From NCBI GenBank assembly GCA_023053545.1, contig JAKZAN010000002.1:7002790-7066789 (forward strand): DNA of 64,000 nt, given 5' to 3'. Shown here one piece after another: positions 1 through 12,200 of this stretch. Each line of letters opens with the position of its first letter. Positions within the stretch are counted from its first letter, which is position 1. The DNA is from Lepidurus packardi. Taxonomy: Eukaryota > Arthropoda > Branchiopoda > Notostraca > Triopsidae. The notes beneath the pieces are model-generated. The model was not told the origin of the DNA. It ran no database searches and was given only the letters and a program-made list of their open reading frames with translations. Both the position numbers and the translations under genes were made by a program.

Positions 1-2573
1 AAAAAATCCTAAGCCTTCGACATTGGATACTTTTACTTGTTCTTCGGACTTGCTACGTTTGGACGTGCTACACTTCCTACTTTTCGTACTCTATCGGATT
101 TACCTTCTAAAAAAAGAAATTGGCCAGTTTTCGTCTCCAAACAAGAAAAAGGCTTGAAAAACGCAACAGTGCCTTCTTTATTCAAGTTCGTGAATGCATA
201 TGAGGAGGAATGAGAAGTTATCAATAATTGATAATAATTGAGACGCAGGTGAGACAATATATTTTTTATTCTATTTACGCCAGTTTTATAAACATGTCTA
301 GTGTGCCTTACGTTTTGTTCGAGACTTGGCAAAGTTTTCCAAAGAAAGTTGATTTGAGTGAGGTGAGGAGTGATTAGCAGATGCGGGTCTTGTTAGTGTC
401 AAAAGTTGCCTAATTTGATTAGGTTTCTTTTGAATGGACTATCGTTTCCGTTTTGCGCTGGTGTGGAAGCACATATTAAGGTTTTTTATACCAAGACGAT
501 GAAAAAGTGTTGAATAGACCCACCGTTTCAGTTTCACGCTTGTCGACCTGGGTTACACTCGTGCTCTCGGAGCAAAATGTTCCAAAAAAAGTACGTAAAA
601 ATTGGAGCTGGGATATTATTAATGTAAAAACAAACAAAATGAATCAAACGAAACAAATCAAATCAAACAAAATGAAACAAACGAAATGTATCTATCAACA
701 CGAACCTTACGATCCTATGGATAATTCCTATATATTTATTTTGTATATGATTTATTTAGTCAGTGAAAATAAGTATTGTCATAAGTATCGAACCTATAAA
801 TTTGCAGAGATGAGTTTTGTGTATTTATTTATTCATAAGTTGTCGTTTACAATTTTTTTTCATGAATAATGTCCCAAATATAGTAAAACTATTGCTAAAG
901 CATTAAAGCAGCTGGCATTTGCTCCGAGATATTCTCTTTCCAATTGGACTAAGACACACAGCGACTTTGTTCATATTTCGTGGAGCGCACAGATAAAAAA
1001 TGAGCTACTTGTAAACTTTTGAACGTACATCAAGCTTCTTTGCCATGCAGGACTTTGTCAGTTTGTGTAGTAACAACAAGCCGACAAGCCCGTCTAGGTT
1101 TACCTTGATAAACCGTGCCTCGCTAACCCGTTGCTCAATGACAACGACTTGGGATCCGAGAGACCAGGACCTAAGACCACTTTTTTCCAAGTGATACCAC
1201 GTCCTCCTTCTTTATTTTAATTTTGCCCTCTCTCCGTCTCTTTTTCTCTTTCCGAAGCCTAGAAATCCATTAATTAAGCCTGTACGGGAGAGCTCGACGT
1301 AGTAAGGATTTTGATTTCCTTTTAAGCGTTTGCCCGCCATAGTCAGTCAAGTCTCGTAATTCTAATTTTCCGTTACAAACTTTTGGACTGTAACTATGAT
1401 TTCCCTTTTCCGTTTTGGCCCGTTTAAAGAAAGAAAAAGAGTTCGGGGCTGCAGATGAAGAAAAGAATGAAACGAAGAGGAAATGTCCAATTAAGACTTT
1501 TCTCGCTCTCTTTTCTTCGGCGTAAGTTTTTCTCGGAAGAATTTTTATCATGATTAAGGGAGGGGGGGGGAGCTTTAAGAGAATCTTAAACAGTAAATTA
1601 CAAGAGTTTGCCACAGCTTTTGTTTAGTGCCAGTTTGGAAAGCAGTTGGAACTTGTAGAATACCGTCATTTCCGGAGCCTTTTTAGACCTCAAAAATGCT
1701 TTGACGCGTGGCTCTTTTATTTTTCTGTTTGTCTGTTTGCTTCCCTAAAAATATGAGTCCTTCCATATAACGCTTGTGTAAACACCTTTAGCGCTCTCGT
1801 CACCTGTTCATTAAAAACGCGCTGACACGAAAGGGATCTGTTTCACGAAGACTTTGTTAGGACAAGTCTCATCCTGTAATTTACTTAGATATATCGGAAT
1901 AAGTTGAGCCGTATATTCTTTGTTCCAATTTGTGTCTCTGAAAAAAGGGGACATAAATGGGTTAAGTTTGTGGTTACATGAAAGGGAGAGAAAATGAGAG
2001 AAAACTATGGGAATAAAATGAAAATAAAATGGAAAAGGGGGTTTGGAATCCATTAGCATAATGGCCCATCTCTTTTTTTACCCCGCCTTTCCCAAACACG
2101 AAGCAAAAGGGGTTTTCTAACGAGGTATTACAACCCTCGTAAAGTTTCTACCGTGTTACACCCCCGAATGAGGTGAGAATGTGAACAAGTTCTTTGGATT
2201 TGTGTGTTTAAATATATATACTCTTTTCCCTTTCCCACCGCGTTTTCTTTTGGGTTACCTGTTACGCTGTCATGAAAAAGACCTAACCTAAACCGTTCTC
2301 GCGTCTTTTTTAATTTTCAACTAAAAGGAAAAGCTTAGAACCCACAAGGTATGATGACGGCGAAGGGAAAAAGGTAGCTTGTCTTGTCAGTGACCATCAT
2401 TTGGACAGCAAACGCGTGTCCCATCAATGACCATATCAACTTGACCACGTGCGAAGGCTTTTGGCTCCTCCTGGGCTCGCTACTCACAGGTCACCCTCCC
2501 CCTTCAACACCTTTTCGTCATACCAGAGCCTTTTGGGGAAAGTTTATCTTTCCTTTACTCTGAGAACGAATTA

Positions 2574-3373
2574 CAGTAGAGGCCGCTAATTGTGACCACT
2601 GGTTATTAGAATCAGCCGCTTTATGGAATCCAATTGTAAAGGACCGATTCAAAATGGTAAAAGTCGTAGCATTTGAATCGGTTATTAGAATCACACTTTC
2701 GGATATTAGAATCAATTTTTAAAAGAATCTTCACATGTACAATAACCAAACTGCATCAACGGCAACGAGCATTAGCTCACGCTGAGCTTTTCAATAAAAA
2801 AAAAAAAAAAAAAAAAAAACTGCAGCAGTGATTGCTACATAGACTTTGCTCATTGACCAATGACATCGCTTTTGCGTGATTTTGATGAATCCTGTCATTT
2901 TCTGACTACTTCTACGCTTAGAGAAAATTCAATCTAAACTCCCCAATCAGTTAAATGAGCAGGTTATTCAATTGAGTGACCAGTTCCTTTAATTGACTGG
3001 GAAAAATAGAAGGGATAAGTGGATAACCCTACCTAAAGCGTGGGAGTAGGCTTCAAAGGTGCAGTGTTAGCTGGATTTGAGGTGCGTGGTTATATAAAAA
3101 TGGCGACGAACAAGAAAATAGTTGATGTAAATGTAAAAGAGAAGTTGCGGCTCATGAAACTTATTACAAGTTAAATTTAGAAAATTTACCACAAAAGGAA
3201 GCGTCCGTTAAATTAGGAATTCCTCAATCATCTTTATGAAAATTGTTGAAAAGCTCGCTACGAAATAAACAATAGTGGGTGCAGTGAATCACAAAAGGAA
3301 ACGTGCGGGGAAGTGTAAAAAATAGACAATGCTTTGTTTCTTTGTTTAAAACAAGCCAGTAACCCATCTACTG
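2574..3373 (+). mobile_element. pogo/Tigger-like non-autonomous DNA transposon, copy 1
   Basis: The element starts CAGTAGAGGCCGCTAATTG and ends CATCTACTG, flanked on both sides by TA (2572-2573 and 3374-3375), the target duplication of the pogo/Tc1 group. Inside, starting at ATG 3100, is a decayed reading frame. With one frameshift it gives a helix-turn-helix of the pogo/CENP-B type (KLRL, then QKEASVKLGIPQSSL). Only the 5' end of a transposase is left, so this is a non-autonomous derivative. A 24-A tract (2796-2819) and a roughly 60-bp imperfect palindrome (about 2940-3000) lie within it. Two relatives sit in SF3B1 introns in the opposite orientation. Confidence 0.8.
3100..3330 (+). pseudogene. 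Transposase N-terminal fragment (pogo HTH), degenerate
   Basis: The frame opens with MATNKKIVDVNVKEKLRL, hits a stop, then resumes after a one-base shift with a helix-turn-helix rich in the residues typical of pogo/Tigger proteins (Q-K-E-A, L-G-I-P-Q-S-S-L). There is no catalytic DDE domain downstream. The corresponding region of copy 2 at 54000-54262 (-) continues into a CENP-B-like stretch (VDDA, WIKQAS), which supports the family assignment. Confidence 0.65.
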
Positions 3374-3424
3374 TATGTAATCAAAATCGGGAACAATTGC
3401 TGAATTAACTATTACAAGACGTAC

Positions 3425-3860
3425 ACTTTAAATTTCTTGAATTATTCTTGTATTTAATTCTTGAATGATTCAAGGATTCAGTTCTTAAAAGTTTACTTTA
3501 TTTAATTCTGGATTGACATTCTCGGGAATTTTATTTCTGAAATGTTGGCTTCATTTTAAGTCTTGAATTACGGTTGGACTGAATTTTTTCTACTTAGGTT
3601 CGATTCTTGTTTTTCTTCTAGACTTAATTTCTGAACTATTGAATTATTTCTAGATTGAATTCTTCAGTTATTCTGTTGTGTTGTTAGATTTCTGGAATGT
3701 CTGTTCATTGTTTAATTTTTGTTTCTCTTGAATTCATTTTTTGGAATTATGAATTTATGGAATTATGAATTTTGGAATGGAATTCTTGAATTAATTTCTT
3801 AATTAAATATTGGATTGAGTTCTAGTTCCGCTGAATTATTTTGAGTTTTAATTTTCGATT
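3425..3860. repeat. Cryptic AT-rich repeat based on GAATT/TTGAATTATT
   Basis: Variants of TTGAATTATTTC, TTGAATTCTT and TTCTTGAATT recur at irregular spacing for about 430 bp. No unit is exact for long, so this looks like an old, mutated short tandem repeat rather than a satellite. It begins about 50 bp after the right end of the pogo-like element. Confidence 0.5.
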
Positions 3861-6800
3861 TTTTAAAAATAATTTTTCGAGTTCAAAGAATCGATTACTG
3901 GTTTAGACGTTTAATCCAACTGTCCGTCCATTGGCTTTTGAGACTTTAACCAGTAAGATTTTGAGCGATAGCAGGGCATCGTTGGCGCATGTAATTCGAC
4001 TTGCGTCATATCTGTCTCAAATCGCATGAAATGTCCGTTTCAGAGTTTTTCTGACAACTTTTCAAGTCTTGCAGTTCATTAAAGTACAGTGCTATATGTA
4101 TCGTGTAAGCAAGTTTCTTTGGTACGTTCATATTGTGCATGCTGCTCTTATTTGTCACGGTAATTGTTTCCTCTTCAAAGCAAAAGATATTAGCCCGGTT
4201 TAATCAAGGGAAGCGTTTATGCCCAATGGGTAAAGGATGTAAAAATGCAACGTGAGTGTGGTTTATATCTTTCCAAATGGATCATTACATGACGATTTTA
4301 AACAGCTGTGGCTCTGTACATGTACAGTAACTACGTAATAGAGCCAATGGAGCTCCCTGCCAGCTCATAACTCTCCATCTCCACCTGCGCGTGCAATTAT
4401 TAGCGCGTACAAACAAGAAACAATGTGGCACCGATTTCACTTCACTTCGGTTAAATCACTACTGGGCTGATTATAGCGTCCCGGTGAATAGTATGTTTTT
4501 TTTTTCCCCTCTTAGGAAGCTATATACTTGCCTCCAAATATATATTGCCCTACTATTCATCAAAAACGAGTTAGGACTGTTGGGAAAGCTTGGGCTTCCT
4601 TATATTCTATTCGACGCATTTTTCTTGAGTTAAGCCTCCTTTTGTTAGCCTACAGGAAGTAATATTGTCGTAGGCGTTTTTATTGTTATATATGCGCTGT
4701 ATATATAAGCGTTGTAAAACCCGAAAAAAAAGTGATAGGCTTTTCACGCCAGGTGTGTGTCGGATCTGGGAAACGTGTGCAAGTGTGAAAACGACAGACT
4801 TGTCCGGCCAGTACTCTAACCTCTCAAAGCAAGCAAGATTCTTTGAAAAACTCGCACACATCTCAGACATTTGCGAAGGAAGTGTGACTTGTTAAGGTCT
4901 TTTACCTGGTTTGCCAAGGAATGAAGTAAAATAGGGAAGGATATACATATTAAAGGAAAGGAAGGGGAAAAGTGGAATTATGGGGGAGTTTTCTCGCTTT
5001 TCAGCTTTTCCAGGGATTAATTTAGAGAGGTTTGGCTCCTTTTATGTGAAATAATTACAGTCGCAACAGAAAAAGAAGGAAAAACCTGGAAATGTTGGAG
5101 TATTTTCCTTTCCAAGCTGGGGAATGAACTTACGAAATATGAGTTACGAGCGTATGCGTAATTCAAAAAACTTACAACACTCGAAAGGGGGAAAGAAAGG
5201 ACAATCACTTATAGTGGAAATTTTATCTTCCGGAAAACGGAAAATGAAAAACAGGGAAACTTAGCATGTCAAGTTAATAGGAAAAAGTGAGTAATTTGTT
5301 ACAAAAAGGTGCCAACATCTTAACGAATTATCGTGACCAGTCTGTGTGCAAACCTTTGGGGATTTACTGACACGTTTTTTTTTTTTTTTTTTTACTATTT
5401 TTTTATTATTTCCTTCTCTTCCAAATTCCTTTATTCAAGGTTTCGCAAGACTATTGTGACCGGTCACGTGCTGCCTTGTACAAAGAACCATTGAATAAAA
5501 CTGCCTAGGACAGTGGAACTCTAAGGAATTGATTGTTGCGACTGTAACAGGATTGATTGTTGTAACGTTTTTAACGTATCTGGCCCAGAAAAATGTGCGG
5601 GTTTTCAAAGTGAGTGAAGTTTTTCCTGTGCTAAGCAACGGGTTCACTTCGTTTATCCAACTCGTAGTTAAAAATTCAGTGTTGGCTCGGGTCCGTTTTT
5701 ATTATTGTTGTCCCTTTTGGAAGCCCTCCTGGGAGTTTGGACACGACTTGATTATAAGCTTCACTGTTGACCAACAATGAAAATACTACTAACAGCGAGA
5801 GAATATTCGGAATTTTTTGAGGCATGTAAAAGGAAATGTTAGAGATTTGGGAGTCAAAAGCATGTAAGCACCCTTTGTAGCTTGCGGGAACGGATCCAAG
5901 ACAACATGTGAGTTGTGCATGTGAGTCGATCTGAGTTTTTCACATCCTTAGTAACTGCACGTAACATTGGTATTATTTTTTTCAATCTTCTTTTGACCAG
6001 CGTCAACAACATGAAATTCCAGTGCAGAGCAATATTGCGCAAGAGTTGCACAAGAACTTACTGGTAATGTGAGATTGCGGGGCAAAAGTTTGCGCGAAGC
6101 TTTCTTATATCCGTTAATCAATAGTTTGCCAGACAATAACAGGTTTTTAATGCTCGAGGTTTCTAGAACAATTGCGCCAAAAGCAAAAAAAGCCATTGCT
6201 CATCTGAGAAAGAAACTCCCGTTTTTGGCAATGGGGAGTCCGTGTAAATTGCCAATTTATGCGCGAAACAATGTTTCATACATGTTGGGCGAGATTCAAA
6301 GAACAATTTATCTATCCAGGTTCTTCCCCTTCAGAACTCCTTAACCCCCGAAATTGCGTTTTTTGGCCTTGCGCCGTCCCCAGAAAACCTTTAATAAGTG
6401 TTTCGGCGCCAGACTTTTATATTCTTTCAAAAGAAACTAAAGGAAATCTATTAAAAATAGCCTTACTTGCTATAGTGTGCTATAATGGAGTAAAAAAAAA
6501 AAGTAATTCTAAAAAGTAATATAACAAAAAGTAGCACGAAGAGGGAAATTAGTGCGAATGAACTCGATCCCCTTCTTCAACGTCGCTTCATATGAAAAAG
6601 GATGCCACAAAAGCCTTCGTATATATGTGTTATGTTTGTATGAAATGCGCAGATTTGCATAAGCTGACGTCATGTTAGCTGTGTGCTGCTTGCCTATCTT
6701 TGGAGGATTTAGCATTTTCCATTCCTCTTTCTAAAAAAATACCCCAAGTGTTCATTTTGTAGTAACTATTTTTTGTTTAATTTTTGGACAAGAAACATCC

Positions 6801-9284
6801 TTGCAAAGAAGCCCTGGGTAATAACTCCTCCCTTTTTCCAGAAGTCAGCTCTTACAAGTGAAACCAAAAAGAAAAAAGCGGAAAATAAGAAATAAAAAGC
6901 CCCAGCCTCATATCGTATGCATGATGGTGGAAAAGAAAAGAGTATTACAAAACCTATAGAAACGTTTTGCTTTTTGCCTTTTTCCAATGGCATTATATAA
7001 ACCCTTTAGGGCTTATGGAATGCCAAGGCTGTCTCGTCTGAAAACAGCTAAGAGAATACAGCCTCCCGGCAGAGCTTCTCCCGGCACTCACGCTTTTGCT
7101 CTCCGCAGCTCCAAAATTTCACGATGCATGTGTGTGGATGTGGATGTGTGTGGAAAAGGAGAATTTCTGGGGAGAAACACGCCCATAGCGGAGCGGAGAG
7201 GCTTTTCATGCCTGTCTCGTGCGTTCTATACGGCTTGTGGATATATGAAAGTCCTGTATTCTTGTACTTTTTTTTTTTTTTTAATCTTAAGACCCCAAAC
7301 GAGGTCCGGTTCAGTAAAAAACGGTTTTATTTATGTCTTTTACCTTCACGCTCATACTTTTTTATATGTTGATGCATACGAAATGAGGCGAGACCAAAGA
7401 CCTTTGGCGCAAAATGGAAAACCTGATAGATTCTTTATCCCACAGAGTCCTTGATAAAAATTCTTGAGAAAAAAATTTAAACACCGGAATTATCCTGTAA
7501 TATCTTTTTTGGGGTAATTTTTCGTCGTTTTAGTTTTTTTTTTCTTAGTATGTGAATGTCTAATTTTTGGGTGTTGTCAGTGAAGAAGAATTAAAAGATG
7601 CTGGAAACATAATTTTTTGTTAGGAGAAACGTCAGTGTCAAGTATAATTTTTTTTTTTTTTTTTTAAAAAAAGAAAAGAAAAAGACTGAGACAGTGTAAG
7701 AAAGTTTAAGAAAGACTTGGCATATAAGGGAAGAAAGACATGACCAGCAGGAAATGCTTTTGCCATGCAGCAGCGAAGCCTGCTGCTGACCTCACCATTA
7801 TTCTATAAAAAATAATAAACAGCACAAAAAATAGCGACTTTTTTCTTTCCTTCGTTTTGAGACCCTCGCAAGCTCTATTCCTCCCCGGTGCCCATATGCC
7901 ATCAGTATTTTTTATGAGCTAGACACTGCGCAACCCAGCCACGACTTTATATTACATTTGGGAGCTTTGAAGAATCTTTTACACCCGAAATGGTTATAAA
8001 ATCTTAAACTTCTTTTTTAAAGCCAGCTCTAAGTAAGGGGGACAATTAAACCAAAAGTTAAGTCTAATTTTAGCGTTAAAACTGTTAGAAATGAATGCTT
8101 TCAAAAAAAGCTCATTGCTATATAAAGTCTCGCTCCCGTCAGCAATCGCTTAATATTTTAATAGACAAAGAAACTTTTTTTTTTAAATTTATTTTAGCTT
8201 TTTTAACGATAGAAGGTAAGTTAAATGAACTGTTGAAAATTTTCAATTCAAGGCAGTAGTACCGTTACGTCTCTAAACAGGGCAGATTTTAATTGAAAGT
8301 TTGACACTAGAATTAAAGTAAGCTAAATTACCTTAACAAAAGCGTAGAATTATTATACACGTAAAATTACGGGTACTGGAATTAGAAGCGTAATATAATT
8401 TAGTTTACGGTTGAAACGCACAAAATTGCTGTACAAACTTTATAACTATGAGAAAAATTAGTAGAATTCAGTAAGAAATGTGCATCATTGCAGTGATTTC
8501 TGTGTAAAAAAAAATACCACTAAAGATTACGAATTCAAAATCACGGAAAACGGAATTTGAAGGTGACTTAATAACAAAACCCGTAAGTCTGACAAAGGAA
8601 GTATCGTGAACGTATCGTATCGTAATCGTGAATAAATGCAGTAAAAGAAATCCTAATATACATCGTAACTTAGGTTTTTCACAGCAGGCTATGCAAGGGA
8701 TAGTTTATTTTTATACATTTAATCACTGCTTCGAAAGTAATTCTATTTTTTAATGTACCCAATCAATCATTTCATTTGAAGAATAAAGCTAGCCTATGAA
8801 GGATACCATGACGTACACCGTTACTTGACCAAAGCTTGCTCACTTTTGCCCCTTGATCAGCCCATGGACTGATGTATGGCTTACATTTGGTAAAGGGATT
8901 ATAATGATGTCATGCTTCGTTAGAGTTAATGGTCAGATTAATGGCTTGAACGATGCGAATCTCGCCAGGTCTCAAGGCATCAACTTAAGCTCACTAACGC
9001 GCGATTGGCAACTCGTTTTTTTACAACTCTCTTATTAAAAAAGATCTTGAATGGAAGTACTTTGCGTTTACTCGAGCAAAACGATGGTTTCTCCTACCAT
9101 TCCTATTCTGTCCCAATCCAGTAAAGGCCATTCAAACATTACGTTAACGTGAACTTGAAAGAAAAGCAATAAACAAAACCCACTTCTGACCCATCCCTTC
9201 ATTGTTTGTCCCATTAGGTTGTAAGGATGCTCCCGAAACGGCACGCATTGAAGATAAGAAGTGGTTCCTTGTCCCATCCCCAAC

Positions 9285-12200
9285 ATGAGTGCCTTGTGTA
9301 GTACATCTAGTTCAGCCACGTCGGCCACGCCGGCTTCAGCATCCTACCTTCGAATGCTGCCCAGCATGAGCTTACCATCAGGTACGGGGAAGACTATGTG
9401 TTCTATTTTAAAAAAAGATCAGAGATCGAAAACCTTTGAATTTCTTGTGTGGAAAAAAGAACGTGAGATGGGAAAGAGAAGGAGACAAGAGAGATATAGG
9501 GAAACAGTAAACGGTACAGTACAGATAAGGTTAACTTTATCGTTTTTGATGTAGGGTTAAGATTGGGAGCACCTGGAGAAATGGGAGATGACGACTGCAA
9601 CGGTGTTGGGGACGAAGATAACCTGGCCAGGGTGTCAAGCCAGAAGCAGCAGCAGCAAGAACAACAACCAAGTCGGAAGAATAAACGTAAGAATTTCCAG
9701 CCGCGGAATATCCGAGTGTTGGACGACGAAGTGGTAGCAGAAGAAGCCAGTGTTGACTGTGATAGTCTCAAGATTCGTCTTCCGCAAGCTTCGACTGCCT
9801 CTTCGGCGTCTTCGCCTTCACCGTTAGATCTGAGTGAAAGTGCTGCGGCAGTTGCAGTTGCCTCCAATTCCAATCCTGCCATGTCCGCACTCAAGAGAAC
9901 TTTGTTGTGGCCAGTCAAAGTCAGCTGTTCGGCACCAGCAATGAGTGACCACTTAAACCTCTTAACGTCGTCTCAGGCAATTCAGACAGGTAATTCGGAT
10001 TGTAGTGAACCTCCGCGTGAAGACGAAGGCGAAGATGACGACGATGAAGATGAAGAAGATGACGAAGACGATCGCGTGGCCGATGTGGAAGCGCCACGTG
10101 ATCCGGTGGACCTTACGCTCAAGTTGGACTGTGACAATGGCGACATGATGGACCAGGACGAAGACAGTGGCGACGAAGAGTTCATGGGCGAGGAAGACGC
10201 GGAAGAAGATTCGGATGGCGAAGGTTCCGAGCATCAACCAGCACAACTTTCCGAAGCTGAAGTTCAGCATAGTTTATGGCTTTTACATAATCAATATTTA
10301 ACCCAACAACAGCAACAACCACCAAATAAGTCTTCTCACAGCACTGAAGCCTCCATGCAAGATTATGCAGAATCTACCATGAAAGAACTGCTTAGTCTAT
10401 ACGGTCTTCAACGCCACGACTCCGCTCCACTCAACCATAAAGGTAAAAAAAACGCTCCTTTTTTATTTTTGTTTTATTATTACTATTTTTTTTTTTGGTC
10501 CGTTCGTCCTTCCTTTAACTTCCACGAACAGAATGAACGTTTCTATGGCTCAGCAGATATTTATGATCGAGAAGTCGGTATTTATGCAAAAGATAAAAAA
10601 AAAAAAAAAATTTTAAATGAGGCCTCACCCCTTTTGGCTTTAGTTCTTTCTCAAGATATGCTTGTAGTATTTATATGTGGACGTTAGAAAGTTTTCAGTT
10701 TTGCTCCGAGAAAGAGCATCGGGAGGCCAAAAAAAGGAGGAAACACGAGAGAAAAATAAAAAAGGCGCGAGGAGTTACTGGAGAAGTTTTAAGAGTCTGT
10801 AATAATTTCTGGTAGATGTCTTTCTTTCTTTTTTTTCGTGAAAAAAAAAATTCCCCAAGTTTTGCCTTTTGCTCGGTAAAGAACGGAGGAAAAAACGCTA
10901 ATGGGAGTCTGGGAATTTGTTTCTCCCATTTGGAAGCTTCGTTTAATGGTAACGAGCTCCGGGAAGCAACTACTTCTCTCTTTTCTTGGCCTCTTCTTAT
11001 TTTCCATTCTTTTTTATGTTCTTTATATGCGTATAGTTTCTGCTCAACTTTTCTTGGTGCACGGAGGGGTCTTCAAAAACCATTTTTGAAAAAATTTCTA
11101 TTTGCGGTTTTGGCAGAAGGTGCCATAGGGCAATGTCACATACCTATATCGCTTTTTTAGCTTTTTCTTTACCTATATAGAGTTCGCTTTTCCCCTCAGA
11201 TTTATTTTTATTCTTTTTTTTTCCTGCCGGAATGGTGAACCGAAATGGGAACCTATCAAAATATGACCTTCATTAATTCAATTTTGGGATTGAAAATCCT
11301 TAACTTGTTCTTATGGCCTTGCTACAGCGATTTCTCACCGAGCGACATCTGATAATTATAGCTTCACGAGTATAAAAGTAAAAACCGGATACCAAAAGGG
11401 TTACGTCTCAGTTTTTTTTTTCTTTGGAAAATAACCCACCTTTTTCCTTGGCTTTGCCCGCTCTCTCTTTTTCTTATATGTGAAAAACTTTTCCAAAAAG
11501 GCTTTTTGCCCAAACGAGCAAGTTTTTTTTTTTTTTTTTTTTTTTTGGTGGTCCCAATCACGAAAATGTTCGGTTCATCGAATGTTATATACCTGCATGG
11601 CCTGGCCTCGTATGCAAATGAGCCCCTGTCAAGAGGGAAAATTGGGAGAAAAAAGAAGGAAAAAGAAACCAAGTTGAGGTTTCCCGAGCCTTTTTTTGAT
11701 GGCCGGAGGCTGCGTCAGTTCCGCACATATGCGTTGTTACATGTATTTTTAATGACAGAACCGAATAGACACAAACTGGTTAGCTTTTTGGGACTCCTTT
11801 ACATCTTCACACGTTTAATACGTGTTCCGAAATGTCGACCTCTTAGCAAGAATGTGTACAAATGTGAATGCGATGGAAAAAGGTCTTTTATATCCGTTGC
11901 AACTTCTGGAAGTCTTTGGAGACGCAAAAATGAAAATGAAAACTTTTTTTCGGGAAAAAAAAAAGGTTTACTCATTTGTGGCGCTTTTAACGACACCCAA
12001 ATGTGTTTTGTTCTACAGCATTTCCTTACGGTTTGACAATGGCGTCCGTTTTACGAGGATAAACCTGTCCGAAAGTTATATAAAAGAAACACTGTAGGTT
12101 ACCTTTAAAACTAGATGAATTTCCGTGAAAATTTATTGGAGCTTCAAACCCAGAAAAGGGGACGCTTTTTTGTACGTACTCAACTTGTGATGGCCAGCTT

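Larger units (their letters stand above)
1..9284. other. Noncoding DNA upstream of castor
   Basis: This stretch is AT-rich, with many poly-T/poly-A tracts. The open frames in it are short, carry no recognisable domain and are not linked by convincing splice sites. The only element I can name is a pogo-like transposon remnant at 2574-3373, followed by a cryptically repetitive segment at about 3425-3860. A less AT-rich patch at about 7020-7210 could be an upstream untranslated exon or promoter of castor, but nothing in the sequence proves it. Confidence 0.6.

Noticed and set aside
6987-7454. 155-codon open frame upstream of castor
   Set aside because: It has no recognisable domain and contains low-complexity runs from poly-T. 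No splice partners were found.
9403-9918. Long minus-strand frame opposite castor exon 2
   Set aside because: It is a shadow of the low-complexity castor coding sequence. The sense frame matches conserved Castor motifs and the exon phases.
9962-10270. Minus-strand hydrophobic and poly-Ser frames
   Set aside because: They are complements of the acidic Asp/Glu block in castor. The apparent membrane character is a by-product of GAA/GAC codons read backwards.
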